Assembly: GCA_019359125.1 (NCBI GenBank)
Contig: JAHHHY010000002.1
Location: forward strand, 620,001 to 684,000
Direction of reading: 5' to 3'
DNA length: 64,000 nucleotides
Source: Pleurocapsa minor GSE-CHR-MK 17-07R
GTDB lineage: Bacteria; Chloroflexota; Anaerolineae; Aggregatilineales; Phototrophicaceae
Shown: piece by piece, positions 16,004 to 23,201 of the stretch
Numbering within the stretch: position 1 is the first letter of the stretch
How the letters are laid out: each line of letters opens with the position of its first letter
Translations under genes and position numbers: made by a program
The notes under the pieces: generated by a model
Database searches by the model: none
The model's input: only the letters and a program-made list of their open reading frames with translations
What the model was told of the DNA's origin: nothing

Positions 16004-17281
16004 ATGACCAGAATTCTCATCATCACGATCGGTTCGCGCGGCGATATTCAGCCCTTTGTCGCGCTGGGCCAGCGCCTGTTGTCGGCCGGTTACGAGGTGG
16101 CGCTGCAAACGGCCGAGTCGTATCGTCCGTTTGTGGAGGGGCATGCTGTCCCCTATATGCACATGAATAACGACTTCATGGAGCTGACCGAATCGAAGTC
16201 TGGACAGGCGGCCACCGAAGGCAAGAACAGTCTGGCGCTGATCCGCGAGGTGATGCCGCGCCTGCGCAGCATGCTGCATGACGAATGGGCAGCGGCACAG
16301 GCTTTTCAGCCGGATGCGATTATCTACCATCCGAAGTCGCTGGGAAGCCGCCACATCGCCGAGGCACTGAAGATTCCCGCCATCATGTCGCTGTCGCTGC
16401 CTTTGTCCACACCGACCCGCGCCTATCCCACGCCGATCATGTATGGCGTGAAACTGGGAGGCGCATTCAATCGCTTCAGCTACAGGTTTGTCGATCTGGC
16501 GACGGCGCCATACGCGGGCATGATCAATGAATTCCGGCAGACGCAGCTCGGCCTGCCCAAAGCGGGGCGCTTTGCCAGCGATCTGATGACGACCAGCGGC
16601 CAGCCAGTGCCGGTGCTCTATGCCTACAGTCCGCATGTGGTGCCGGTGCCAGAGGACTATCCCCCGTCCGTGCATGTCACGGGATACTGGTTCCTTGAAG
16701 CGGATCCCGCCTGGAAACCTTCGCCTGAACTGTTGCGTTTTCTGGAGGCAGGCGCGCCCCCGGTGTATGTCGGGTTTGGCAGCATGTCCGGCGCAAAGGC
16801 GCAGGCGCGCGCGCAGATGGTCATCGAGGCGCTGAAGCAGGCGGGTCAGCGCGGGGTGCTGGCCAGCGGCTGGGGCGGCCTGAAAGCTGCCGAGCTTCCG
16901 GAGGGGATTTTCATGCTCGATCAGGCGCCGCATGACTGGCTGTTTCCACGCATGGCGGCCGTGGTGCATCACGGCGGCGCGGGCACGACAGCGGCCGGTC
17001 TGCGGGCGGGCAAGCCATCGGTCATCGTGCCCTTCATCGCCGATCAGCCATTCTGGGGCAGGGTGGTGCACGATCTGGGCGCTGGCCCGGCCCCGATTCC
17101 GCAGAACCGTTTGTCGGTGGCGGGACTGTCTGGTGCGATTCGGCAGGCTGCGACGGATTCCGCTATGCGCGCAAAGGCCGAAGCACTGGGCGCAACACTG
17201 CGCGCTGAAGACGGATTAGGGAATGCGGTCGCTGCCCTGGGGCGTTTGCTGCCCCAGCCTGTCGCGGTCGCTAGTCCCTGA
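16004..17281 (+). CDS. UDP-glycosyltransferase-like (GT1/GT28) enzyme
   Basis: A 425-residue GT-B glycosyltransferase of the sterol-glucosyltransferase/macrolide-glycosyltransferase type. The N-terminal motif ITIGSRGDIQPFVALGQRL is characteristic, and the donor-binding motif HHGGAGTTAAGLRAGKP lies in the C-terminal domain, followed by PFIADQPFWG. It would transfer a sugar from a nucleotide donor to a small or lipid acceptor. ATG 16004 follows GGAGGG. Its 3' end overlaps the convergent VOC gene by 11 bp. The GbsR-type gene just upstream suggests substrate-responsive expression. Confidence 0.88.
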   Translation: MTRILIITIGSRGDIQPFVALGQRLLSAGYEVALQTAESYRPFVEGHAVPYMHMNNDFMELTESKSGQAATEGKNSLALIREVMPRLRSMLHDEWAAAQAFQPDAIIYHPKSLGSRHIAEALKIPAIMSLSLPLSTPTRAYPTPIMYGVKLGGAFNRFSYRFVDLATAPYAGMINEFRQTQLGLPKAGRFASDLMTTSGQPVPVLYAYSPHVVPVPEDYPPSVHVTGYWFLEADPAWKPSPELLRFLEAGAPPVYVGFGSMSGAKAQARAQMVIEALKQAGQRGVLASGWGGLKAAELPEGIFMLDQAPHDWLFPRMAAVVHHGGAGTTAAGLRAGKPSVIVPFIADQPFWGRVVHDLGAGPAPIPQNRLSVAGLSGAIRQAATDSAMRAKAEALGATLRAEDGLGNAVAALGRLLPQPVAVASP

Positions 17282-17666
17282 TCGGCTGAAACAGCGTGAC
17301 CTGCAAGCCTTCGGGCGAAAGCAGGCGCGCATTCAGGTCGTTCCACGGCGTCAGCTTTGGCGGATGCACCAGCGTCGCGCCATAGGCCAACGCGCGCTCT
17401 ACGGCGGCGTGCACATCCGGCACCTCAAACGCAAAACGAATCTGCCCGCTGACGCGCTGGCCCACTTCAAGCTGGTCCACCGCGTCGGCGTGCGCATGAT
17501 CGAAGACTTCCAGCGTGCCGCGCCCGGCAAAGAAAATCTGCCCGTTGCCGGCATTCGTCCACAGGTCACCCGGTTCCAGGCCAAGGCCGTCGCGGTAAAA
17601 CGACGTCACCTTCTCAAAGTCATCCACCGTCAGCGCCACGCGCAGCTCAAAGACAGGCATTGTCAT
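17271..17666 (-). CDS. VOC-fold (glyoxalase/bleomycin-resistance) protein
   Basis: A 131-residue single-domain vicinal-oxygen-chelate protein. It shows the paired beta-alpha-beta-beta-beta pattern: FELRVALTVDDFEKVTSFYRDGLGLE at the start, FAFEVPDVHAAVERALAYGA in the middle and LLSPEGLQVTLFQP at the end. These proteins bind a metal or small molecule and include glyoxalases and antibiotic-binding proteins; nothing shows the substrate. I chose ATG 17666, or its neighbour 17660, with GAAAGAAG upstream, over a start at 17738 that adds a non-conserved, basic leader. Confidence 0.75.
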   Translation of the reverse strand: MTMPVFELRVALTVDDFEKVTSFYRDGLGLEPGDLWTNAGNGQIFFAGRGTLEVFDHAHADAVDQLEVGQRVSGQIRFAFEVPDVHAAVERALAYGATLVHPPKLTPWNDLNARLLSPEGLQVTLFQPIRD

Positions 17667-17751
17667 ACTTCTTTCGTGTGCGATCATGAGTTGACGTGCA
17701 GATGATGAGCGCTGCGCTATCCTTACGTAGGGGCACATGCTGGAGGGGTGT

Positions 17752-18057
17752 ATGTCAGATAGCGAACAGATTGAGAAGATTCGACAGGCGATTATGCGCT
17801 ACCGCGAGCTGCTGGACCTGCTGCATGAGCGCATTCCGCTGGGCGAGGGCAGGTACAATGCATTGTTTGACCGTCTGACGGAGGAGCAGCGCCAGCTGCC
17901 TGAGAAAGAGCGCCAGCGCGAGGCGGCGATACTTGCGCTGGAAGACCTGGAGCCGCTGCGTCGTGCTGTGCTGCGGATGCAGTTTGAAATGCGCGACTTT
18001 GAGAAGTCGTTTGATGAGCTGTACGGCAATCTGGTGCCCGCTGAACCAGGGACATAG
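17752..18057 (+). CDS. Small helical/coiled-coil protein of unknown function
   Basis: A 101-residue, highly charged protein that is almost entirely helical by composition (RQAIMRYRELLDLLHERI, EEQRQLPEKERQREAAIL), suggesting a coiled coil. There is no signal peptide or catalytic motif. Start ATG 17752 is preceded by GGAGGGG at 17742-17748, a near-ideal Shine-Dalgarno, so I prefer it to the in-frame 17737. It stands alone between a divergent VOC gene and a hairpin shared with the convergent dioxygenase-like gene. Confidence 0.6.
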   Translation: MSDSEQIEKIRQAIMRYRELLDLLHERIPLGEGRYNALFDRLTEEQRQLPEKERQREAAILALEDLEPLRRAVLRMQFEMRDFEKSFDELYGNLVPAEPGT

Positions 18058-18100
18058 GCCGCCATACAGGATGACGGGCCGCCCCGCTGACAATACAACG

Positions 18101-18144
18101 GGGTCACGCACAGGCCGAGGTGTTGGACAGCCTGTGCATGACCC
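18101..18144. terminator. Bidirectional hairpin between convergent genes
   Basis: GGGTCACGCACAGGC and GCCTGTGCATGACCC pair at 14 of 15 positions around a 14-base loop, midway between the convergent ends at 18057 and 18165. No strong U-tract is present on either side. Confidence 0.5.
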
Positions 18145-18164
18145 GTATTGGTTGCGCCGATGCG

Positions 18165-19127
18165 CTAGTTCGCCGGCATGACGATTGGCTTCAGGCCAGC
18201 CTCGATCTGGGCGCGGCGCGGCTCCAGGAACGGCGGCAGCGCCAGCCGCTCGCCCAGCGTCGCCAGGTCTTCGTCGGCCGCGAAGCCCGGGCCGTCGGTG
18301 GCAATCTCGAACAGGATGCCGTTCGAGATGCGGAAGTAGATCGACTCGAAGTAGTAGCGGTCGATGAAGTTCGACACCGGCAGGCCGACACCAGCGACGC
18401 GCCCGCGCCAGTACTGCTGTTCCTGCTTGTCGGCCACCCGGAACGCGACATGATGCACGCCACCCGCGCCCGGATGCGCCAGCCGCTCGGCCGGTTCCTC
18501 CATCACCCACAGCTCGCGGCCGGGGCCACCTGCGCCGATGTTATAGATGACCACCACGCGGCCGTCGGGGTAGGTCGCCCGCGCCGACTCGGTGAAGTCG
18601 AGCACGCGCGTCAGGATCGGGTCGGTGTATTCCAGCGACGGCACCGACAGCATGCTGGCGTAGAAGCCCCGGATAGCATATTCCACATGCACACCGGCCC
18701 CGTCCCACACTTCACCTTCGTAGTCCGCGCCGCCGTCATCGACCAGCATCAGGCGCTGACCCTCGAAATCGTCAAAGCGCAGCACAGCACGACCGTTGAA
18801 GGTCTCGATGCCGTTGTGCGTCACGCCGCGTTCGCTCAGGCGCGATGCCCAATAGTCCAGCGCCGCGCTGCCATTCACCCGGAAGGCCGTCAGCGTGATG
18901 CTGTCGGTGCCGCGCCGTTCTTTGCCCGCCATCGGCCAGTCGAAGAAGGTCATGTCGGTGCCGGGCGTGCCCACCTTGTCGGCATAGAACAGGTGATAGG
19001 CCTTCACATCGTCCTGGTTAACAGACTTCTTGACCAGGCGCAGGCCTAAGGTCTGCGTATAAAAAGCTGCATTCTCGCCAATTCTGGCCGAGACCGCGGT
19101 GACGTGGTGGATACCGTACAGATTCAT
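18165..19127 (-). CDS. Ring-cleaving dioxygenase-like VOC protein (MhqO/MhqA type)
   Basis: A 320-residue protein made of two VOC modules, similar in layout to the MhqO/MhqA extradiol-dioxygenase-like family of quinone and aldehyde stress responses. Metal-ligand candidates are the histidines in GIHHVTAVSA and GVHHVAFRVA and the glutamate near the end of the second module (NGILFEIATDGPG). Start ATG 19127 has GAGGAG 9 bp upstream; a start at 19148 is also in frame but lacks this. It is divergent from a MarR regulator, with a multi-half-site operator in the gap. Confidence 0.83.
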   Translation of the reverse strand: MNLYGIHHVTAVSARIGENAAFYTQTLGLRLVKKSVNQDDVKAYHLFYADKVGTPGTDMTFFDWPMAGKERRGTDSITLTAFRVNGSAALDYWASRLSERGVTHNGIETFNGRAVLRFDDFEGQRLMLVDDGGADYEGEVWDGAGVHVEYAIRGFYASMLSVPSLEYTDPILTRVLDFTESARATYPDGRVVVIYNIGAGGPGRELWVMEEPAERLAHPGAGGVHHVAFRVADKQEQQYWRGRVAGVGLPVSNFIDRYYFESIYFRISNGILFEIATDGPGFAADEDLATLGERLALPPFLEPRRAQIEAGLKPIVMPAN

Positions 19128-19189
19128 GACAGGGAACTCCTCGCTCATTGTGCTGCCGGATCGTGAGCGTCCGCAGCCAGGTTACCGGA

Positions 19190-19217
19190 TTGACAGTTAA
19201 CAGTTTTATGTTAAACT
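19190..19217 (+). promoter_or_regulatory. Promoter of marR-type gene overlapped by operator
   Basis: TTGACA at 19190-19195 is a consensus -35 box; TAAACT at 19212-19217 is a plausible -10 with 16 bp spacing. The palindromic operator lies between and over these boxes. Confidence 0.55.
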
Positions 19218-19234
19218 GTTTGATGTAAAACAGT
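19199..19234. promoter_or_regulatory. MarR-type operator with three half-sites
   Basis: Two overlapping inverted repeats share the middle half-site: AACAGTTT-N6-AAACTGTT (19199-19220) and ACTGTTT-N6-AAACAGT (19215-19234). Both are perfect in the arms. The site sits in the divergent gap between the MarR gene and the dioxygenase-like gene, so it can control both. Confidence 0.75.
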
Positions 19235-19307
19235 ATAGGACGACCGTCCGTTTTTGTCAAGAACGGTTGAGTAAGAAACGCATCAGAACGCAGAAAGGCA
19301 TCCCGCC

Positions 19308-19760
19308 ATGCCGACGAAATATTCAGGCACGCCCGACGAGTTGCGCGCGCTGAACGCCTACATCAAGCTGCAGCGCGCCGCTGAATCCGTGCTGGCACGC
19401 ACGAACGCACATCTGGCCGCGTATGGCCTGAGCACCAGCCAGTTTGCCGTGCTGGAGGCACTCTATCACCTGGGCACGCTGTCGCAGCGCGACCTGGCCG
19501 AGAAGCTGCTCAAGACCACCGGCAATATGTCGACGGTGCTGAAGCATATGGAGGAGCGCGGCATGCTCAGCCGGGAACGCGACGCGGCCGATCAGCGCTA
19601 TATGCAGGTGCGCATCACCGACAGCGGGCGCGCGCTGATCGATGCCGTGATTGCCCCGCATGTGGCCGGTGTGGTGGCGGATATGAGCGTGCTGACGCCG
19701 GAAGAACAGGAAGAACTGGGCCGCCTGTGCCGCAAGCTGGGGCGCAGGGAAGGCGCATAA
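19308..19760 (+). CDS. MarR-family transcriptional regulator
   Basis: A 150-residue MarR repressor. The winged helix is clear: LSTSQFAVLEALYHLGTLSQRDLAEKLL, recognition helix TTGNMSTVLKHMEERGML and wing SRERDAADQRYMQVRIT, followed by the dimer helices. There is no cysteine, so redox sensing by thiol as in YodB/MhqR-type members is unlikely; a small phenolic ligand is more plausible. It is divergent from a dioxygenase-like gene and 53 bp upstream of another VOC gene, with a palindromic operator in its promoter. ATG 19308 has GAAAGG upstream. Confidence 0.9.
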   Translation: MPTKYSGTPDELRALNAYIKLQRAAESVLARTNAHLAAYGLSTSQFAVLEALYHLGTLSQRDLAEKLLKTTGNMSTVLKHMEERGMLSRERDAADQRYMQVRITDSGRALIDAVIAPHVAGVVADMSVLTPEEQEELGRLCRKLGRREGA

Positions 19761-19813
19761 AGCAGCGCAGTTAGAAGATTAACGCATAACAAGGAAGAGA
19801 AGGACTGGAAACC

Positions 19814-20419
19814 GTGAAGAAGATTCAGACGCAGGGCGTGCATCACATCACCATGATCGGCGCAGACCGCCAGACCAGCATCGATTTCTGGGAAGGCGTG
19901 CTGGGCATGCCGATGATTTTCGAGCAGCCGAATCTGGACGTGCCCAGCCAGAACCATCTGTATTTTGATCCGGGCGATGGCCGCCTGATTACTGTCTTCA
20001 CCGACGAGACGCGCACGCCAGACCCAGCGCGCAATCCCGAAGGCATCGGCAACCTGCATCATCTGGCCTTCATGGTATCGCGCGCGATGTATACGCAGAT
20101 TCCCAAACGGCTGGACGAGCGCGGCATCAGCCACACCGGGCCGGTCGACCGCGGTTTCATGGACTCGATCTATTTCCGCGATCCGCTGGGCCAGCTGATC
20201 GAATGCGCCTGCTATAAATTTGAGCCGCCCGTGGGCATCAGCCATGCGCGGGTGCTGCTGGAGGCGCACAAGCTGCGCGTGGCGCGTGGCGACTACAACA
20301 TCAGCGATGAACATCTGGCGGATGCGATTACGCTGCTGGTGGAGGGCACCCAGCCCACGTTATCCGACGACCGCACGCCGAAAGACCCGTATACGGCAAA
20401 GCCGCCGGTGTGGGACTAG
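19814..20419 (+). CDS. VOC-family dioxygenase-like protein
   Basis: A 201-residue VOC protein with metal-ligand candidates in GVHHITMIGA, in NLHHLAFMVS and in the glutamate of GQLIECACYKFEPP. Its resemblance to the first VOC gene of the cluster suggests a common detoxification role against electrophilic or aromatic compounds. The start is GTG 19814 with a GGAA-type Shine-Dalgarno. It is probably co-transcribed with marR, 53 bp upstream, and is followed by a strong terminator. Confidence 0.8.
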   Translation: MKKIQTQGVHHITMIGADRQTSIDFWEGVLGMPMIFEQPNLDVPSQNHLYFDPGDGRLITVFTDETRTPDPARNPEGIGNLHHLAFMVSRAMYTQIPKRLDERGISHTGPVDRGFMDSIYFRDPLGQLIECACYKFEPPVGISHARVLLEAHKLRVARGDYNISDEHLADAITLLVEGTQPTLSDDRTPKDPYTAKPPVWD

Positions 20420-20458
20420 TTTGCAGTTTTTGCCATAATGGCCTGATGTAAAGAAGCA

Positions 20459-20486
20459 AGCCCCGGACGTATCATCCGGGGCTTTT
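20459..20486 (+). terminator. Rho-independent terminator after VOC gene
   Basis: AGCCCCGGA and TCCGGGGCT form a perfect 9-bp stem with a 7-base loop followed by TTT. Confidence 0.85.
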
Positions 20487-20520
20487 GGTTGTGTCCGCCA
20501 TGCGGACTTTTGTGCTCCGT

Positions 20521-20550
20521 TTGTGCAATACGCCCGCCCACGACTACAAT
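20521..20550 (+). promoter_or_regulatory. Candidate promoter of Crp/Fnr gene
   Basis: TTGTGC at 20521-20526 and TACAAT at 20545-20550 with 18-bp spacing, about 30 bp before the start codon. Confidence 0.5.
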
Positions 20551-20581
20551 CCACGACAGGTTGATCCGCGCTGGAGTCGCC

Positions 20582-21256
20582 ATGAGTTCTGAGGTCACCG
20601 CCGAACAACATCTGGCCAGGCTGCCCTATTTCCAGGGTCAGCCCGCCGAGGTCATCGCCTCTCTGGCCAGCCGGACGCGGCTTGTGACCGCCCAGCCGGG
20701 GCAGGTCCTGTTTCTGGAGGGAGAACCGTCCGATGGGCTGTGGATCGTCGCGACCGGCCGAGTAAAAGTCTACAAACTCAATACTCAGGGGCAAGAGCAC
20801 ATCCTGCGCATTTTCGGGGACGCAGACACGTTCAATGATGTCACTGTGCTTGATGGCGGCCCGAATCCGGCCAATGCTGCTGCGCTGAGCGAAACGCGCC
20901 TGTGGGTGCTGCCCGCTGACGCTTTTCGCGACCTGCTGCTGAAAGACAATGCGTTTGCCGTGCGCGTGGTGCAGATGCTGTCCGGGCGCGTGCGCAGCCT
21001 GGTGCGCCAGATTGAAGACCTGACGTTGTATTCGGTGATCGTGCGGCTGGCGCGCCTGCTGCTCAATCAGGCAGATGACCCGGCACTCAGCGGAACTGGC
21101 GTGACGCGGGCGGCGCTGGCGCTGCATCTGGCGACTACCCCGCAGACCATCAGCACGGCGCTGCGCGAGCTGGAAGTGGCTGGCGCAATTGAATTCGACC
21201 GCCATCAGATTCGTATCGTCCACGAGGACCTGCTGCGCAGCATCGCTATGCTGTGA
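20582..21256 (+). CDS. Crp/Fnr-family transcriptional regulator
   Basis: A 224-residue regulator with an N-terminal cyclic-nucleotide-like beta barrel (LVTAQPGQVLFLEGEPSDGLWIVATGRVKVYKL), a long dimer helix (SGRVRSLVRQIEDLTLYSV) and a C-terminal winged helix (TRAALALHLATTPQTISTALRELE). No N-terminal cysteine cluster is present, so it is not a classical Fe-S Fnr; a Dnr/Nnr-like NO-responsive type would fit the downstream nitrite reductase, but this is inference. Start ATG 20582 follows GGAG. An upstream in-frame start would run over the terminator and promoter. Confidence 0.88.
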   Translation: MSSEVTAEQHLARLPYFQGQPAEVIASLASRTRLVTAQPGQVLFLEGEPSDGLWIVATGRVKVYKLNTQGQEHILRIFGDADTFNDVTVLDGGPNPANAAALSETRLWVLPADAFRDLLLKDNAFAVRVVQMLSGRVRSLVRQIEDLTLYSVIVRLARLLLNQADDPALSGTGVTRAALALHLATTPQTISTALRELEVAGAIEFDRHQIRIVHEDLLRSIAML

Positions 21257-21393
21257 GGCGTTGTTCACCCCTGCTTTTCCCATAAGCTCATCCATGACGC
21301 AAATTGATGCCCGTGACTTCATCTGGCTGAAGTACATGGCTGTCGCATTCCGCTATGCTGTGGATATGATGCCGCTCTGCAAAGGGGGATGGG

Positions 21394-21627
21394 ATGTCTG
21401 AACCAGGCTGGATGCCACGCATTGTACGATCACTGTGCGATGGCTGTGGTGCCTGTATCCGCGAGTGCCCGACCGGGGCGCTGGGCTGGAAGGACGGCCG
21501 CGCTGACCTGCTGTTTCCAGACAAATGCATCTACTGCGCGCACTGCGAAGCCATTTGCCCCACCTTTGCCATCGAACTGCCTTACCTCGTTATCAGGCCT
21601 GAGACGCCTTCACAGGAGAAAAAATGA
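21394..21627 (+). CDS. 2[4Fe-4S] ferredoxin
   Basis: A 77-residue ferredoxin with two cluster motifs: CDGCGACIRECPTGAL in the first half and CIYCAHCEAICP in the second, each C-x2-C-x2-C-x3-C-P. It is a soluble low-potential electron carrier. Its stop overlaps the start of the nitrite reductase gene (ATGA at 21624-21627), so the two are translationally coupled, pointing to a partnership with electron delivery or maturation of that enzyme, although NirK normally takes electrons from cupredoxins or cytochromes. Start ATG 21394 is preceded by GGGGGATGGG. Confidence 0.88.
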   Translation: MSEPGWMPRIVRSLCDGCGACIRECPTGALGWKDGRADLLFPDKCIYCAHCEAICPTFAIELPYLVIRPETPSQEKK

Positions 21628-23120
21628 ACGGAAAAGCGATTAACCAGAACGTTGCCAGCGCGGTGCTGATCGCGTTTGCGGTGCTCATTATTGCAATTTT
21701 GCCAATTCGCATTGAACTGAGCGTGCCGTCTGCGCGTGCACAGGAAACACCCGTCGCGGCGTCGGCCGGCCCGCAGACGGTGGAATACACGCTGCGTACG
21801 GTCATCGGCGGGACGCCCTCAATGGCGTTTCAGGGGGTCGGTGGCGAGATTGACGGGCTGATGAATCCGCTGCTGACGGCCAACGTGGGCGACACCGTGC
21901 GCATCACTGTCGTCAACGGTGATCCGGTGCTGCACGACCTGACGATCACGGAATTTGGCGTCTCGACCGGCGAAATGACCGAAGACGAACAGACCGTGAC
22001 GATTGAGTTTGTGGCGACCACCCCAGGCGACTTTATCTACTTTTGCAGCGTGCCCGGCCACCGCGAAATCGGCATGCTGGGCACCGTGCGCATCACCGGC
22101 GAAGCGCCTGCCGAAACTTACGTCGCTGCCCCCGCTGGTGCGTCTGCCGTCGCTGCGCCTGTGATTGCGCCTGCTGCGGCCGATGCTGTTTCCGTCGTGC
22201 GCAATCCTGCCGATATGCCGCCGCCCGTTGGCGACCGTGGCCCGGAGACGATTCGCGTCGACCTGCACACGGTGGAAGTGACCGGCACGCTGGCTGATGG
22301 CACCACCTTCAACTACTTCACGTTTGACGGCACGGTGCCCGGCCCGATGCTGCGCGTTCGCGTAGGCGATACAGTCGACATGCACCTGTTCAATGACGCG
22401 ACAAGCCTGTTCCCTCACTCGATTGACCTGCATGCCGTGACCGGCCCCGGCGGCGGCGCGGTCTACACGCAGACGCTGCCCGGCAATGAAACCTCGTTCA
22501 CCTTCCAGGCACTCAACCCGGGCCTGTATGTGTACCACTGCGCCACGGCCAGCATCCCGCATCACATCAGCTCTGGTATGTACGGCCTGATCCTGGTCGA
22601 GCCCGCCGGCGGACTGCCGCCAGTCGACCGCGAGTTCTACATCATGCAGGGCGACATGTACACCCAGTTTCCGTATGGCACGGCCGGCCACCAGCCCTTC
22701 AGTATGGACCATATGAGCCATGAAGATGCCGATTACCTGGTGTTCAACGGCGCTGTCGGCGGGCTGACCAGCGATGAAAATGCGCTGCGTGCCAGCGTCG
22801 GCGAGACGGTGCGCATTTACTTCGGCGTCGGCGGGCCCAACTACACCTCGTCGTTCCATGTGATTGGCGAGATTTTCGACCGGGTATATGACCAGGCCTC
22901 GCTAACCAGCGAACCGCTGACCAACGTGCAGACGACGATCGTCCCCACGGGCGGCGCGGCTGTGATCGAGTTTCAGGTCGATGTCCCCGGTCGCTATATT
23001 CTGGTCGACCACTCGCTGAGCAGGCTGGAACGCGGTCTGGCGGGCTACCTGATCGTGGACGGTGAAGAAAATCCGGCCATCTTCCACGGCGAGGGCGCCT
23101 CGAATATGTCAGGTCACTGA
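21624..23120 (+). CDS. nirK: Copper-containing nitrite reductase with extra N-terminal cupredoxin domain
   Basis: NirK reduces nitrite to NO. This 498-residue exported protein has an N-terminal hydrophobic signal/anchor to about residue 38, then a plastocyanin-like cupredoxin (about 50-160; C141, H146 and M151 in FCSVPGHREIGM) and a two-domain NirK core. In the core the type 1 copper ligands are H265, C306, H314 and M319; type 2 ligands are H270, H305 and H463; and the catalytic pair is D268 and H412. All are present, so the enzyme should be active. The extra cupredoxin may act as a tethered electron donor. ATG 21624 overlaps the ferredoxin stop; CAGGAG is upstream. Confidence 0.9.
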   Translation: MNGKAINQNVASAVLIAFAVLIIAILPIRIELSVPSARAQETPVAASAGPQTVEYTLRTVIGGTPSMAFQGVGGEIDGLMNPLLTANVGDTVRITVVNGDPVLHDLTITEFGVSTGEMTEDEQTVTIEFVATTPGDFIYFCSVPGHREIGMLGTVRITGEAPAETYVAAPAGASAVAAPVIAPAAADAVSVVRNPADMPPPVGDRGPETIRVDLHTVEVTGTLADGTTFNYFTFDGTVPGPMLRVRVGDTVDMHLFNDATSLFPHSIDLHAVTGPGGGAVYTQTLPGNETSFTFQALNPGLYVYHCATASIPHHISSGMYGLILVEPAGGLPPVDREFYIMQGDMYTQFPYGTAGHQPFSMDHMSHEDADYLVFNGAVGGLTSDENALRASVGETVRIYFGVGGPNYTSSFHVIGEIFDRVYDQASLTSEPLTNVQTTIVPTGGAAVIEFQVDVPGRYILVDHSLSRLERGLAGYLIVDGEENPAIFHGEGASNMSGH

Positions 23121-23144
23121 TAGCTTAGGTTGTATCTGAAAGCA

Positions 23145-23180
23145 AACGCGGCAGGGGAGATTGCTCCCCTGCCGCGTTTT
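23145..23180 (+). terminator. Terminator between nirK and Zn-transporter genes
   Basis: AACGCGGCAGGGGAG and CTCCCCTGCCGCGTT form a perfect 15-bp stem with loop ATTG, followed by TT. It lies between convergent genes and may act on both. Confidence 0.85.
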
Positions 23181-23201
23181 GTGTGTCATGACGGCATCGC
23201 G

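Noticed and set aside
21257-21393. Fnr/Nnr box before the ferredoxin-nirK genes
   Set aside because: Only a TTGAT half-site (in AAATTGATGCCC) is present; the second half does not match ATCAA, so I did not annotate it.
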